From positions 1 to 64,000 of the forward strand of contig NZ_VORA01000001.1 of the NCBI RefSeq assembly GCF_008477545.1: DNA of 64,000 bases, given 5' to 3'. The notes under the pieces were generated by a model. It was not told the DNA's origin. It ran no database searches and saw only the letters and a list, made by a program, of their open reading frames with translations. Both the position numbers and the translations under genes were made by a program. Positions 38,578-48,020 of the stretch are shown in pieces (position 1 is the first letter of the stretch; each line of letters begins with the position of its first letter). Source of the stretch: Roseibium aestuarii (GTDB lineage: Bacteria > Pseudomonadota > Alphaproteobacteria > Rhizobiales > Stappiaceae).

Positions 38578-39107
38578 AGCTGTTTCGCTTTGCAGTCGTT
38601 GCCACCGGTCTGATGCTCGCAGGCCTCGCGCCGGCTTCCGCCCAGACCTTCTCCAACGCCTTTGCCGGGTTCGGCTCCAACGATGCGGAGCCGATCCAGA
38701 TCGAGGCTGAAAGCCTCGAGGTGCAGGACAAGTCCAACAGCGCCACCTTCACGGGCAACGTGGTCGTCAGCCAGGGTGAGTCCCAGCTCAAGACCCAGAA
38801 CCTCGTGGTGTTCTATGCGGGCTCCGCGGCCGGAAACGTGCAGCAGAGCATCTCCCGCCTGGAAGCCCGTGGCCGTGTCTATATTTCCTCCAAGGACCAG
38901 ACGGCGACCGGTGACGAGGCCTCCTTCGACATGGACCGCCAGATCATGGTGATGACCGGGGACAAGGTTGTTCTGAGCCAGGGCGAGAACGTGGTCGTGG
39001 GCAACAAGCTGACGGTCAACCTGAAGACCGGCAAGGCCGACCTGCAGGCTCCGTCCACAGGCCGGGTCAAGGTGCTCATCCAGCCGCGCAGCGTTCAGGG
39101 CAACTGA
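38574..39107 (+). CDS. lptA: LPS periplasmic bridge protein LptA
   Basis: 177 residues with a signal peptide (FAVVATGLMLAGLAPASA) and an OstA-like jellyroll (PIQIEAESLEVQDKSNSATF; GEASFDM-like repeats; GDKVVLSQGENVVVG). It forms the periplasmic LPS bridge. Between lptC (overlapping) and lptB; a terminator lies before lptB. Confidence 0.92.
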   Translation: MKLFRFAVVATGLMLAGLAPASAQTFSNAFAGFGSNDAEPIQIEAESLEVQDKSNSATFTGNVVVSQGESQLKTQNLVVFYAGSAAGNVQQSISRLEARGRVYISSKDQTATGDEASFDMDRQIMVMTGDKVVLSQGENVVVGNKLTVNLKTGKADLQAPSTGRVKVLIQPRSVQGN

Positions 39108-39152
39108 CCGCGAGGGGGGCTCCCCGCCCTCGCAGGGACAGCGCTTTTTGCG

Positions 39153-39178
39153 TCCGGGCACGTGCCCGGGCGGTTTTT
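39153..39178 (+). terminator. Terminator between lptA and lptB
   Basis: CCGGGCAC / GTGCCCGG stem followed by GCGGTTTTTCTT. It suggests partial termination, with lptB-rpoN served by a further promoter in the 75 bases after it. Confidence 0.65.
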
Positions 39179-39252
39179 CTTAACCCTTGCCGCCTAGTGT
39201 GCGGCCTTTCTGACGACGCGGATTCTCCGCCCCAAGACGGACTGTCTCACCG

Positions 39253-40062
39253 GTGAAACTCTTCTCCCTTCCTTCGAACGGCGCAAACCCGCAAGAGGCC
39301 GGCTCCCGCGGGCATGGGGCTGTCACGGGCGAACCGGGTCTCGGTGCGCTGGTCGTGGAGGGCATCGGCAAGACCTACGGCCGCCGTCAGGTGGTGAAAT
39401 TCGTAAGCCTGTCGGTCAGTCCGGGGGAGTCCGTCGGTCTTCTGGGCCCCAACGGGGCGGGCAAGACCACGACCTTCTACATGATCACCGGTCTGATCCG
39501 CCCGGATCAGGGCCGCATCACCCTCGACGATTTCGACATCACCACCATGCCCATGTACCGGCGCGCACGCCTCGGTATCGGTTATCTGCCGCAGGAAGCC
39601 TCGATCTTTCGCGGCTTGAGCGTGGAGGAGAACATCCGCGCGGTGCTGGAAGTGGTTGAACCCAACCGCCGCCGCCGCCAGGAACAGCTCGACGAGCTGC
39701 TGGAAGAGTTCGGCCTGACGCACCTGCGCAAGTCCCCCTCCATCGCCCTGTCGGGTGGTGAGCGGCGGCGCGTGGAAATCGCCCGTGCCCTGGCCAGCCG
39801 GCCGGCCTTCATGCTGCTCGACGAGCCCTTCGCGGGGATCGATCCGATCGCGGTGGGGGATATTCAGCATCTCGTGCGCCATCTGACCCAGCGCGGGATC
39901 GGCGTGCTGATCACCGATCACAATGTGCGCGAGACCCTCGGCCTCATCGATCGGGCCTATATCATCGCGGCCGGTGAAGTGCTGACCGAAGGTCAGCCCG
40001 ACGAGATCGTCGCCAACCCGGACGTGCGCCGCCTTTACCTGGGTGAACAATTTACGCTTTGA
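39253..40062 (+). CDS. lptB: LPS export ABC transporter ATPase LptB
   Basis: 269 residues: Walker [13 protein letters not shown]-loop YLPQEAS, signature LSGGERRR, Walker [14 protein letters not shown]-loop [10 protein letters not shown], and the typical LptB end [11 protein letters not shown]. It powers LPS extraction from the inner membrane. A non-conserved ~28-residue N-terminal extension precedes the domain. Followed by rpoN, the usual neighbour. Confidence 0.95.
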   Translation: MKLFSLPSNGANPQEAGSRGHGAVTGEPGLGALVVEGIGKTYGRRQVVKFVSLSVSPGESVGLLGPNGAGKTTTFYMITGLIRPDQGRITLDDFDITTMPMYRRARLGIGYLPQEASIFRGLSVEENIRAVLEVVEPNRRRRQEQLDELLEEFGLTHLRKSPSIALSGGERRRVEIARALASRPAFMLLDEPFAGIDPIAVGDIQHLVRHLTQRGIGVLITDHNVRETLGLIDRAYIIAAGEVLTEGQPDEIVANPDVRRLYLGEQFTL

Positions 40063-40134
40063 TGACATCAGGTCCGTTAGGGTATAAGCAAGAAGCGGAC
40101 CAACCCAGTTCAAGCAAGGCGACACCCGAGGGAT

Positions 40135-41736
40135 ATGGCACTCTCCCCCAAGTTGGAAATGCGGCAAAGCCAGTCGCTGATCATGACGCCGCAGCTCATG
40201 CAGGCGATCAAGCTCCTGCAATTGTCGAACTTGGATCTCTCCGCCTATGTGGATGCGGAACTGGAACGCAATCCCCTGCTCGAGAAGGGCGAGGGGGAGG
40301 GCGGTGCAGACGCGGGCTCCGACGGCGCTGAGGCGTCTTCCGGTGACTATGCCGACGATTTTTCCGAAAGCTACGGCGACAGCGGCGAGTTTTCCGAGAC
40401 GTCAGGCTTTTCCGACGGCGGCACCTTCGAGTCCTCCGCCGAGGACTGGATGCAGCGGGATCTGGAGCCGGCGGCCGAGCAGATCGCCAGCCGCATGGAC
40501 ACGGATCTCGGCAATGTCTTCCCCGATGACCCGGGCGTCTCCACCCCTGCGGCCCCCGGCGCGGCGGGCGGCGATGGAGAGGCCTTCCGCAGCACCGGCT
40601 CCGGCGGCAGTCTCGGCGAGGATTACAATCTCGAGGCCTTTGTCGCCCAGGACGACACGCTGATCAGTGTTCTGGAAGACCAGATGCATCTCGTGGTCTC
40701 CGATCCGCTGGACAAGCTGATCGCCCAGCACCTGATCAATTCTCTCGACGAGAACGGCTATCTGCATGACGATCTGGCTGAGGTCGCCGATCAGCTCGGC
40801 GTTCCGGCCGAGCATGTGGAGGCGGTGCTTCTCCTGCTCCAGTCCTTCGAGCCGGCGGGCGTCTTCGCCCGGTCCCTGGCCGAATGCCTGATCCTTCAGC
40901 TCAAGGAAAAGAACCGCTTCGATCCCGCCATGCAGGCTCTCATCGAGAACATCGAGCTTCTGGGTCGTCATGACTATCCGGCGCTTCGGCGCATCTGCGG
41001 GGTCGATGACGAGGACTTTCAGGACATGCTGACCGAGATCAAGGCGCTGGACCCGCGCCCCGGTCGGCGGTTCGGCGGTGCGCCGGTCCAGGCCATGGTG
41101 CCGGATGTGCTGGTGCGTCAGGCCAACGACGGCTCCTGGGCGGTGGAGCTGAACAGCGAGACCCTGCCGAAGGTGCTCGTCAACCAGACCTATTATGCCC
41201 GCGTCGTGCGCACGGCCCGCAAGGATGGCGAGAAGGAATATCTCACCGACTGCCTGCAGACTGCCAACTGGCTGGTCAAGAGCCTGGATCAGCGGGCGAA
41301 GACCATCCTGAAGGTCTCCAGCGAGATCGTGCGCCAGCAGGACGGGTTCCTGACCTACGGCATCGCCCACCTGCGGCCGCTGAACCTGAAGACCGTTGCC
41401 GATGCGGTGGGCATGCACGAGAGCACGATCAGCCGCGTGACCTCCAACAAGTACATGATGACCCCGCGCGGCATTTTCGAGCTGAAGTATTTCTTCTCTT
41501 CCGCCATTTCCGCAACCGTCGGCGGCGATGCCCATTCCGCCGAAGCTGTCCGTCACCGCATTCGTCAGATGATTGACGCGGAATCGGTCGATGCCATCCT
41601 TTCGGACGACACGATTGTCAAAATCTTAAACGACGACGGCATCGATATCGCCCGGCGCACGGTGGCGAAGTATCGCGAAGCCATGCACATCCCCTCGTCG
41701 GTGCAGCGCCGTCGAGAGAAGCGGGTGCGGCGTTAA
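40135..41736 (+). CDS. rpoN: RNA polymerase sigma-54 factor
   Basis: 533 residues. Gln/Leu-rich activator-interacting region I (LEMRQSQSLIMTPQLMQAIKLLQL), acidic region II (~50-165), core-binding domain, HTH (VADAVGMHESTISRVTSNKYM) and the RpoN box ARRTVAKYRE near the C-terminus. It directs transcription from -24/-12 promoters for nitrogen and other functions. Followed by hpf and ptsN, the standard arrangement. Confidence 0.97.
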   Translation: MALSPKLEMRQSQSLIMTPQLMQAIKLLQLSNLDLSAYVDAELERNPLLEKGEGEGGADAGSDGAEASSGDYADDFSESYGDSGEFSETSGFSDGGTFESSAEDWMQRDLEPAAEQIASRMDTDLGNVFPDDPGVSTPAAPGAAGGDGEAFRSTGSGGSLGEDYNLEAFVAQDDTLISVLEDQMHLVVSDPLDKLIAQHLINSLDENGYLHDDLAEVADQLGVPAEHVEAVLLLLQSFEPAGVFARSLAECLILQLKEKNRFDPAMQALIENIELLGRHDYPALRRICGVDDEDFQDMLTEIKALDPRPGRRFGGAPVQAMVPDVLVRQANDGSWAVELNSETLPKVLVNQTYYARVVRTARKDGEKEYLTDCLQTANWLVKSLDQRAKTILKVSSEIVRQQDGFLTYGIAHLRPLNLKTVADAVGMHESTISRVTSNKYMMTPRGIFELKYFFSSAISATVGGDAHSAEAVRHRIRQMIDAESVDAILSDDTIVKILNDDGIDIARRTVAKYREAMHIPSSVQRRREKRVRR

Positions 41737-41954
41737 GTCCCTGATTTTCTGTTTTCTTTCCCTAGAGTTTCGAAGCCGCCATTCGAGTTGTTCCGTCGTG
41801 GAAAACAACGCGGAATTCCGCGATTTTCCCGGCTGCGTTGACAGGCGCCGCCATCCTCGCGTATACGACCGCCCGCAAGTGACGTGAGACGAGGGGATGG
41901 CGCTTCTGCGCCGAGTGGTCCATTCTGTAGGACGAAGGCATGACCTGTCTTCGA

Positions 41955-41976
41955 CGCCGGGAAACCCGGCGGCCTT
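41955..41976 (+). promoter_or_regulatory. Terminator-like hairpin in the hpf leader
   Basis: CGCCGGG-AAA-CCCGGCG followed by GCCTTTT lies about 30 bases before the hpf start. It could end rpoN transcription or work as a leader attenuator. Confidence 0.5.
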
Positions 41977-42004
41977 TTGGTCCTAACGAGAATAAGAGGT
42001 CCCC

Positions 42005-42592
42005 ATGACTTTGCGGATTTCGGGAAAAAACGTCGACGTAGGAGATGCGCTGCGGACGCACGTGACCGATCGTATTGAGGATGCGCTGTCGAAGTATTTC
42101 GACGGCGGATTCGACGGACACGTGACGCTGAGCCGGGAAGGCGCGGGCTTCAAGTCCGAATGCATTCTTCGCCTCGACACGGGCATTGTGCTTCAGGCCT
42201 CTGCCCAGGACCACGATCCGAGGCCGAGCTTTGACCAGGCCGCGGACAAGATCGAAAAGCGCCTGCGCCGCTACAAGCGCAAGCTCAAGGACCATCACAC
42301 CCACAACGGCTCCGGCCGTGAGGCTGTTGATGTCGCCTCCTACGTCCTGGCTTCGACCGAGGACGAGGAGGAATTGCCTGCGGACTTCAGCCCGCTGGTG
42401 ATCGCCGAGACTTCGGCGAAGATCCGGACGCTGACGGTCGGCATGGCCGTGATGGAACTGGACTTGACCGAAGCACCGGTGGTGCTGTTCAAGAATGCGG
42501 CGAATGGCGGCGTGAATGTCGTCTATCGCCGCGCAGACGGAAACGTTGGCTGGATTGATCCGGCTCTCTTGGCGGAAAAGTCCGCCAACTAA
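42005..42592 (+). CDS. hpf: Long-form ribosome hibernation factor HPF
   Basis: 195 residues: N-terminal HPF/YfiA domain (LRISGKNVDVGDALRTHV, DQAADKIEKRLRRYKRKLKDHH) and a C-terminal dimerisation domain (LTVGMAVMELDLTEAPVVLFKNA, VVYRRADGNVGWIDP). The long form can pair ribosomes into 100S dimers in stationary phase. AGAGGTCCCC lies before the ATG. Confidence 0.95.
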   Translation: MTLRISGKNVDVGDALRTHVTDRIEDALSKYFDGGFDGHVTLSREGAGFKSECILRLDTGIVLQASAQDHDPRPSFDQAADKIEKRLRRYKRKLKDHHTHNGSGREAVDVASYVLASTEDEEELPADFSPLVIAETSAKIRTLTVGMAVMELDLTEAPVVLFKNAANGGVNVVYRRADGNVGWIDPALLAEKSAN

Positions 42593-42684
42593 AGGAAGTG
42601 GTACCGGTCTTGCTTGAAAGACTCCGGCGCCTGGATGGGCTGCCGGATGACCTCGGGCAAGACCGATACTCTGTGAACGTAGGC

Positions 42685-43158
42685 ATGATGATGGATCTGA
42701 GCGATCTTATTTCGAAAGAGGCAGTGGTTGCCGACCTGAAGGCCAAGAGCAAGAAGCAGGCAATTCAGGAAATGGCAGCCAAGGCGTCAGAACTGACCGG
42801 CCTCTCCGAACGCGAGATTTTCGACACTCTCCTGCAGCGTGAAAGGCTTGGATCCACCGGGGTGGGGCATGGCATCGCGATTCCGCACGGAAAGCTGACC
42901 CGGCTTGACCGGCTGATCGGCTTCTTTGCCCGCCTGGAAAAGCCGATCGATTTCGACGCCCTTGATGACGAGCCGGTGGACCTGGTGTTCCTGCTCCTGG
43001 CTCCGGAAGGCGCCGGCGCGGATCACTTGAAGGCTCTGGCCCGCATTGCGCGCCAGCTGCGCGACGGGTCCGTCGTGAAAGGGCTGCGCAACACCCGCGA
43101 CGAGGCGGAGATCTATGAGCTGCTGACCCAGCCGCTGTCCTCGTCCAACGCGGCCTGA
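42685..43158 (+). CDS. ptsN: PTS IIA-like nitrogen regulatory protein PtsN
   Basis: 157 residues, EIIA-Ntr fold with the phosphorylatable His in GVGHGIAIPHGK. It takes phosphate from NPr and modulates potassium and nitrogen functions. Three tandem Met codons (42685-42693) precede DLSDLI; any could be the start. An in-frame ATG at 42598 adds non-family residues. A terminator follows. Confidence 0.94.
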   Translation: MMMDLSDLISKEAVVADLKAKSKKQAIQEMAAKASELTGLSEREIFDTLLQRERLGSTGVGHGIAIPHGKLTRLDRLIGFFARLEKPIDFDALDDEPVDLVFLLLAPEGAGADHLKALARIARQLRDGSVVKGLRNTRDEAEIYELLTQPLSSSNAA

Positions 43159-43184
43159 CCCGACCTTTTCAGAGATGATCGACG

Positions 43185-43210
43185 AAACCCCGGCCTGTCC
43201 GGGGTTTTTT
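43185..43210 (+). terminator. Terminator between ptsN and cobK
   Basis: AAACCCCGG-CCTGT-CCGGGGTTT plus T run; lies between convergent genes. Confidence 0.9.
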
Positions 43211-43232
43211 CATGTGTGCCGATCTGCTGTCT

Positions 43233-43994
43233 TCAGACTGGCGCGAGGATGCGGAGCATCGCATTCACCGCCTCCTCGGCGGTCTCGGCGCGCGGCATGT
43301 CCGGTTCGGGCGGTCGGGCGATCATCAGCACCGGCAGGCCCAGCTGACGGGCGGCGACCAGCTTGGCAGCCGCCCCTGTGCCGCCGCTGTTCTTCGTCAC
43401 CACATGGGTCACCGCGTGATCGGCCAGCAGCCTGCGCTCGGCCTCTTCGGAAAGGTCCGGGCGTCCCTGAAGCCAGGTCCAGCCGTCGGGCAGGGCAAAA
43501 TCCGGTGCCTCGATGCTGCGCAACACGCACGCCAGATGCGCAAGGCCGCCGACATGCTGCGCGACTTCCTGCCGGCCGATGGCGAGAAACGGCCGTGGCG
43601 CTTCAAGCCCGAGAAGAAGATCGACGGCCGCCCCGGTCGAGGCAACCTCGGTCCAGTCATCGCCCGCCTCTGGCCCCCAGGCTGGGCGGAGCAGTCTGAG
43701 AAGCGGCAAACCGGTAACCCGGCAGGCCTCGGCCGCATGGCGGGTCATCTGCCGCGCGAACGGATGGGTGGCGTCCACCACAAGGCTTGTCTGCTCCCGC
43801 CTAAGCCAGTCGACGAGCCCGTCCACGCCCCCGAACCCGCCGATGCGCATGTGGTAACCGGTCGGGGCGAGCGCGGAGATCGCCCCGGCATAGGAGAGGG
43901 TCACATGCCAGTCCGGATGGCGCTCTTCGAGGAGCGCGGCCAGCCGCCGGGCTTCCGGGGAGCCGGCGAGAACGAGCACGCGCGGCTCAGCCAT
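43233..43994 (-). CDS. cobK: Precorrin-6A (cobalt-precorrin-6A) reductase
   Basis: 253 residues of the CobK/CbiJ family: Rossmann start VLVLAGSPEARRLAALL, SLVVDATHPFARQMT, GTHVVTKNSGG-like segment (VVTKNSGGTGAAAK). It uses NADPH to reduce the macrocycle. It overlaps cbiD by eight bases. In a cobalt-early pathway the name would be cbiJ. Confidence 0.93.
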   Translation of the reverse strand: MAEPRVLVLAGSPEARRLAALLEERHPDWHVTLSYAGAISALAPTGYHMRIGGFGGVDGLVDWLRREQTSLVVDATHPFARQMTRHAAEACRVTGLPLLRLLRPAWGPEAGDDWTEVASTGAAVDLLLGLEAPRPFLAIGRQEVAQHVGGLAHLACVLRSIEAPDFALPDGWTWLQGRPDLSEEAERRLLADHAVTHVVTKNSGGTGAAAKLVAARQLGLPVLMIARPPEPDMPRAETAEEAVNAMLRILAPV

Positions 43995-45126
43995 CGAAGC
44001 TCGCCTCGCCCGTGATGACGCCCTGCCGATCGACGATCAGCACTTCCACATCGATGGGGGCTCCGCGCAGGAGGTTCATCACCGCATCTTTTGCGGCTGC
44101 GGCAAGGGGCGTTGACAGATCGAGCCCTTCGGCCAGTGACAGGTCCAGCACTTCCTTGGCCGTGTTGGCTGATCCGCAGGCCTCGATCAGCGCCGCGCTC
44201 GCGTCCGCATGCCGCAGAAGATCCTGCAGGAAGGCAAAGTCGACGCGGGAGCGGGCCGAGTGAAGATCCAGCGCCCCTTGCGCCAGCTTGGTGAACTTTG
44301 CAAAGCCCCCGGCGAGCGTCAGGCGGGGCACCGGATGTTCGCGCAGATATTTCAGCAGCCCGCCTGCGAAATCGCCCATGTCGAGATAGGCCGCCGGGTC
44401 CAGCGTGTGGCGCGTCGCCACGGCCTCCTCCGAGGTCGCGCCCGTGGCGCCCACCACGTGGGTCAGGCCGCCGGCACGGGCGACATCGATCCCCCGGTGA
44501 ATGGAGGCGATCCAGGCGGCACAGGAGAACGGCCGCACGATCCCGGTGGTGCCGAGAACCGACAGGCCGCCAAGGATGCCGAGCCGCGGGTTCATGGTCT
44601 TCAGCGCCAGCGCTTCTCCGTCGTCGATCGAGACGGTGATCTCCGCATCCGCATGGGTACCGTGGCGGACGGCGACGTCCATCAGCGCCAGTTCCATCAT
44701 GGCGCGCGGCACCGGGTTGATGGCCGGTTCCCCCGGCGGGATGGGCAGGCCGGGACGTGTCACGGTGCCGACCCCGGGGCCGGCCCGGAAGCGGATGCCG
44801 GATCCCGCCGGAAGCCGCCTCACCTTTGCCCGAACCATGGCGCCATGGGTGACATCCGGATCGTCGCCCGCGTCCTTGATGATCCCGGCCATGGCCGTGG
44901 AACCCCCAAACTCAGGACCGGTGGTCTCATGATCGGCGATCTCATGGCAGGCGAGGGCGAAATGGGTCGTGCCGCCGCGCGGCAGGCTGATCTCCACCGG
45001 ATCGGGAAACGCGCCGGTCAGCAGCGCCGTGAATGCAGCCTTGGCCGCCCCGGTGGCGCAGGCGCCCGTGGTCCAGCCCCGCCGCAGTTCGGCCGGCTTG
45101 GGATCGTGTGCAGTGTCGCGGTCCAT
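43987..45126 (-). CDS. cbiD: Cobalt-precorrin-5B C1-methyltransferase CbiD
   Basis: 379 residues with CbiD signatures: LRRGWTTGACATGAAKAA, DDPDVTHGAMV, GVGTVTRPGLPIPPGEPAINP, GTTGIVRPFS, HVVGATGATSEEAV. It methylates C1 of the corrin ring and replaces CobF of the oxygen-dependent route. Divergent from cobA with a 122-base gap that holds no visible cobalamin riboswitch. Confidence 0.95.
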   Translation of the reverse strand: MDRDTAHDPKPAELRRGWTTGACATGAAKAAFTALLTGAFPDPVEISLPRGGTTHFALACHEIADHETTGPEFGGSTAMAGIIKDAGDDPDVTHGAMVRAKVRRLPAGSGIRFRAGPGVGTVTRPGLPIPPGEPAINPVPRAMMELALMDVAVRHGTHADAEITVSIDDGEALALKTMNPRLGILGGLSVLGTTGIVRPFSCAAWIASIHRGIDVARAGGLTHVVGATGATSEEAVATRHTLDPAAYLDMGDFAGGLLKYLREHPVPRLTLAGGFAKFTKLAQGALDLHSARSRVDFAFLQDLLRHADASAALIEACGSANTAKEVLDLSLAEGLDLSTPLAAAAKDAVMNLLRGAPIDVEVLIVDRQGVITGEASFDG

Positions 45127-45248
45127 CCGCTTGTTATATCCGGAATTTCGGCGCGGAGAGCGGGTTTTCGTGCAGAGCTTCCGGTCCCGTCAACAACTGC
45201 GGCAATTGGCGCTTGGCGTGCCGGATGCGGGAGGCTAAAAATCGGGTC

Positions 45249-46133
45249 ATGAGTGCTGCTGATCACCCCACCCCGTCTGATGTCCGTGCGTCGCCTGGGC
45301 TGCCGGCGTCCCTGCCCGCCTTCGAGCCGGGCTGGGTCTGGCTGACCGGTGCCGGGCCCGGGGATCCGGGGCTGCTGACCCTGCATGCGCTGAACGGCCT
45401 GCGGCAGGCCGATGTGGTGGTCTATGACGCCCTCGTCGACGAGAGCATTCTGGAGTGGGCGCGGCCCGGCGCCATCCGGGATTATGCCGGCAAGCGCGGC
45501 GGCAAGCCGAGCCCGAACCAGCGCGACATCACCCTCAAGCTCATCGACTATGCCCGCGCGGGCAAGCGGGTGCTGCGGCTGAAGGGCGGCGACCCCTTCG
45601 TCTTCGGGCGCGGCGGTGAGGAAGCGCTGGGTCTGGTGAGTGCCGGCGTGCCCTTCCGCATCGTGCCCGGGGTCACCGCCGGTATTGGCGGCCTCGCCTA
45701 TGCGGGCATCCCCGCAACCCACCGCGACTGCAATCAGGTCGTCACCTTCCTGACCGGGCATGATCATACCGGCCTGATGCCGGGTGCCATCGACTGGCCC
45801 TCCGTGGCGAAGGGCTCCCAGGTCATCGTCATGTACATGGCCATGAAGCATCTGGCCGGGATCGCCGGGCATCTGATCGAGGGCGGACGCAGCCCGGACG
45901 AGCCGGTCGGCATCGTCTGCAATGCCTCTCTGCCCGATCAACGCGTGCTGGAAACCACCCTCGGCCGTTGTGTCGAGGATGCGGCGGACGCGAACATGGC
46001 CCCTCCGGCGGTTGTCTGTGTCGGAGAGGTCGTGCGTCTGCGGGCCGGGCTCGACTGGCTCGGCGCGTTGGGCGGACGGGAGCTCGTCAGCGATCCGCTC
46101 GGCCTTGCCGAAAAGACCCGCTCCAGCGCATGA
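45249..46133 (+). CDS. cobA: Uroporphyrinogen-III C-methyltransferase
   Basis: 294 residues of the SUMT family: GAGPGDPGLLTL, YDALVDESIL, RLKGGDPFVFGRGGEE, GVTAGIGGLAYAGIP, THRDCNQVVTF. It makes precorrin-2 from uroporphyrinogen III with two SAM. A GTG-free ATG at 45249 is used; the open frame upstream is antisense to cbiD. ATGA overlap with cobB. Confidence 0.95.
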   Translation: MSAADHPTPSDVRASPGLPASLPAFEPGWVWLTGAGPGDPGLLTLHALNGLRQADVVVYDALVDESILEWARPGAIRDYAGKRGGKPSPNQRDITLKLIDYARAGKRVLRLKGGDPFVFGRGGEEALGLVSAGVPFRIVPGVTAGIGGLAYAGIPATHRDCNQVVTFLTGHDHTGLMPGAIDWPSVAKGSQVIVMYMAMKHLAGIAGHLIEGGRSPDEPVGIVCNASLPDQRVLETTLGRCVEDAADANMAPPAVVCVGEVVRLRAGLDWLGALGGRELVSDPLGLAEKTRSSA

Positions 46134-47533
46134 CGCTTCAGCCGAACCCCGCCGGATCTGCACCCACACCTGTTTTCGCCTCTGGCACGCGCGGCTTTCT
46201 GGTTGCTGCTCCCCATTCCGGGGCGGGCAAGACCACGCTGACGCTGGCGCTTCTGCGCGCCTTTCGCCAGCGGGGCGTGACTGTTGCCAGCGCGAAGTCC
46301 GGCCCGGATTACATCGATCCCGCCTTTCACGCGGCGGCCACCGGCAGGCCTTGCGTCAATCTCGACGCCTATGCCATGTCTCCGGAACAGATCCGCGGCC
46401 TGACTGCGATCCGTGCCTCCTCGGTCGATCTGTTCGTGGTTGAAGGCGCCATGGGGCTGTTCGACGGCGCGGCGTCCGGCCAAGGCTCGGCTGCCGATCT
46501 CGCCCGGATTCTCGGTCTGCCGGTGGTTCTTGTGGTCGATTGCGCCCGCCAGTCCCAGTCCATCGCCGCCCTGGTCCATGGCTTTGCCAGCTTCCGCGCC
46601 GACGTGACGGTCGCAGGCGTCATCCTCAACCGGGTGGCCAGCCCGCGCCACGAGGCCATGCTGCGTCAGGCGCTCGAGCCCCTCCGGCTGCCGGTGATCG
46701 GAGCCGTTCCGGCGTCCGACGATCTGGTCCTGCCCGACAGGCATCTGGGCCTCGTGCAGGCGGCGGAACATCCGGATCTCGACGGTTTTCTGGAAGGAGC
46801 CGGTGCGCGGATTGCGGCCTGTCTCGATCTGTCGATGCTCCAGTCAGAGATTGCCCGCCCGTTGCCGGCTCACGCGGCCTTTGACCGGGCGCCAGTGTTG
46901 CTGCCCCCGCCGGGGCAGCGCATCGCGGTCGCCCGTGACGTGGCCTTTGCCTTTGCCTATCCGCATCTCCTGGCCGGCTGGCAGGCAGCAGGCGCGGAAC
47001 TGAGCCTCTTCTCGCCGCTTGCCGACGAGGTGCCGGACCCGGCGGCCGATGCGATCTTCCTGCCCGGCGGCTATCCCGAGCTTCATGCGGGACCGCTTGC
47101 CGCGAAAGGGCGGTTCCGCGATGGCCTCCGGCTGGCCGCGGACCGGGGCAGCCTCATCTATGGCGAGTGCGGGGGCTACATGACCCTGGGCGAGGCCCTG
47201 ATCGATGCGCAGGGCGTGTCCCATCCCATGCTCGGCCTGTTGCCGCTCGTCACCAGTTTCGCCGCGCGGCGTCGCCATCTGGGATATCGGCAGCTTGAAC
47301 CCGTGATCCCGGGCGTCTGGCCCGGCGAGCCACGCGACGAGGACGATGGAGCGCTGATGGGCCACGAATTCCACTATGCCACCATCCTGCACGAGGGTGA
47401 GGCGGACCGGCTGTTCCGGGCGCGCGATGCGCTGGGGACCGCCCTTCCCGACATGGGGCTGCGGCGGGCCAATGTGCTCGGATCCTTCGCCCATCTCATT
47501 GGCCGCAAGACACCGATGATGGCGGAAACTTGA
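46130..47533 (+). CDS. cobB: Cobyrinic/hydrogenobyrinic acid a,c-diamide synthase
   Basis: 467 residues: P-loop amidation domain (APHSGAGKTTLTLALLRAF, KSGPDYIDPAFH, EGAMGLFDG) and a C-terminal glutamine amidotransferase domain (IFLPGGYPELHAG, nucleophile in YGECGGYMTLG, GHEFHYA). It amidates side chains a and c. The same fold is called CbiA in cobalt-early organisms; the sequence alone does not decide the substrate. Confidence 0.94.
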   Translation: MTLQPNPAGSAPTPVFASGTRGFLVAAPHSGAGKTTLTLALLRAFRQRGVTVASAKSGPDYIDPAFHAAATGRPCVNLDAYAMSPEQIRGLTAIRASSVDLFVVEGAMGLFDGAASGQGSAADLARILGLPVVLVVDCARQSQSIAALVHGFASFRADVTVAGVILNRVASPRHEAMLRQALEPLRLPVIGAVPASDDLVLPDRHLGLVQAAEHPDLDGFLEGAGARIAACLDLSMLQSEIARPLPAHAAFDRAPVLLPPPGQRIAVARDVAFAFAYPHLLAGWQAAGAELSLFSPLADEVPDPAADAIFLPGGYPELHAGPLAAKGRFRDGLRLAADRGSLIYGECGGYMTLGEALIDAQGVSHPMLGLLPLVTSFAARRRHLGYRQLEPVIPGVWPGEPRDEDDGALMGHEFHYATILHEGEADRLFRARDALGTALPDMGLRRANVLGSFAHLIGRKTPMMAET

Positions 47534-47645
47534 GCTGCGCAGGGAACCCGATTAACCCGGGAATGTTAGTAAGATACTGAAATACAAGAAACTTTTCTGA
47601 ATGTTTCTGATTTCTGCATCTGAAACCAAGACTGGGAAGATCACC

Positions 47646-47984
47646 GTGACACAGTTCAGGAAACTCTCCGCCGCAGCCCTTGCGCTGACAATCGGTCTCG
47701 GCGGCATCGCCAGTGCCCAGGCCGCCGGCAAGGGGCCGGAGCGCCCGATGCCGATCGTAAAGATCGAAAAGGCCCGCAAGGACCACAAGGTCGCTAAATC
47801 CGAGAAGTGGCGCCACAAGGGCGGCAAGATGCCGAAGGCCTCCATCGGCGCGGAAGTAGATTATCGCAAGCATGGCCTCAGGAAGCCGCCTGCGGGGCAT
47901 CGCTGGGTCCGCCATGGCAACGACTACGTCCTCGTCGCCATTGGCACGGGCATCATCGCCAGCATCATCGCCGTCACGCACTAG
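47646..47984 (+). CDS. RcnB-like small periplasmic protein
   Basis: 112 residues. A signal peptide (FRKLSAAALALTIGLGGIASAQA) precedes a Lys/His-rich region and a C-terminal RcnB-type motif, YRKHGLRKPPAGHRWVRHG and YVLVAIGTGIIASII. RcnB in enterobacteria helps retain nickel and cobalt in the periplasm. Its place among corrin genes fits a role in cobalt supply, though RcnB-like proteins are also found widely elsewhere. The GTG at 47646 (GGAAG upstream, ideal leader) is preferred to the ATG at 47601. Confidence 0.7.
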   Translation: MTQFRKLSAAALALTIGLGGIASAQAAGKGPERPMPIVKIEKARKDHKVAKSEKWRHKGGKMPKASIGAEVDYRKHGLRKPPAGHRWVRHGNDYVLVAIGTGIIASIIAVTH

Positions 47985-48020
47985 GGGCGGTGGCACGGAC
48001 CACGAAAGAGAGCCGGGGCG

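Noticed and set aside
45127-45248. Cobalamin riboswitch between cbiD and cobA
   Set aside because: No B12 box or conserved core could be found on either strand.
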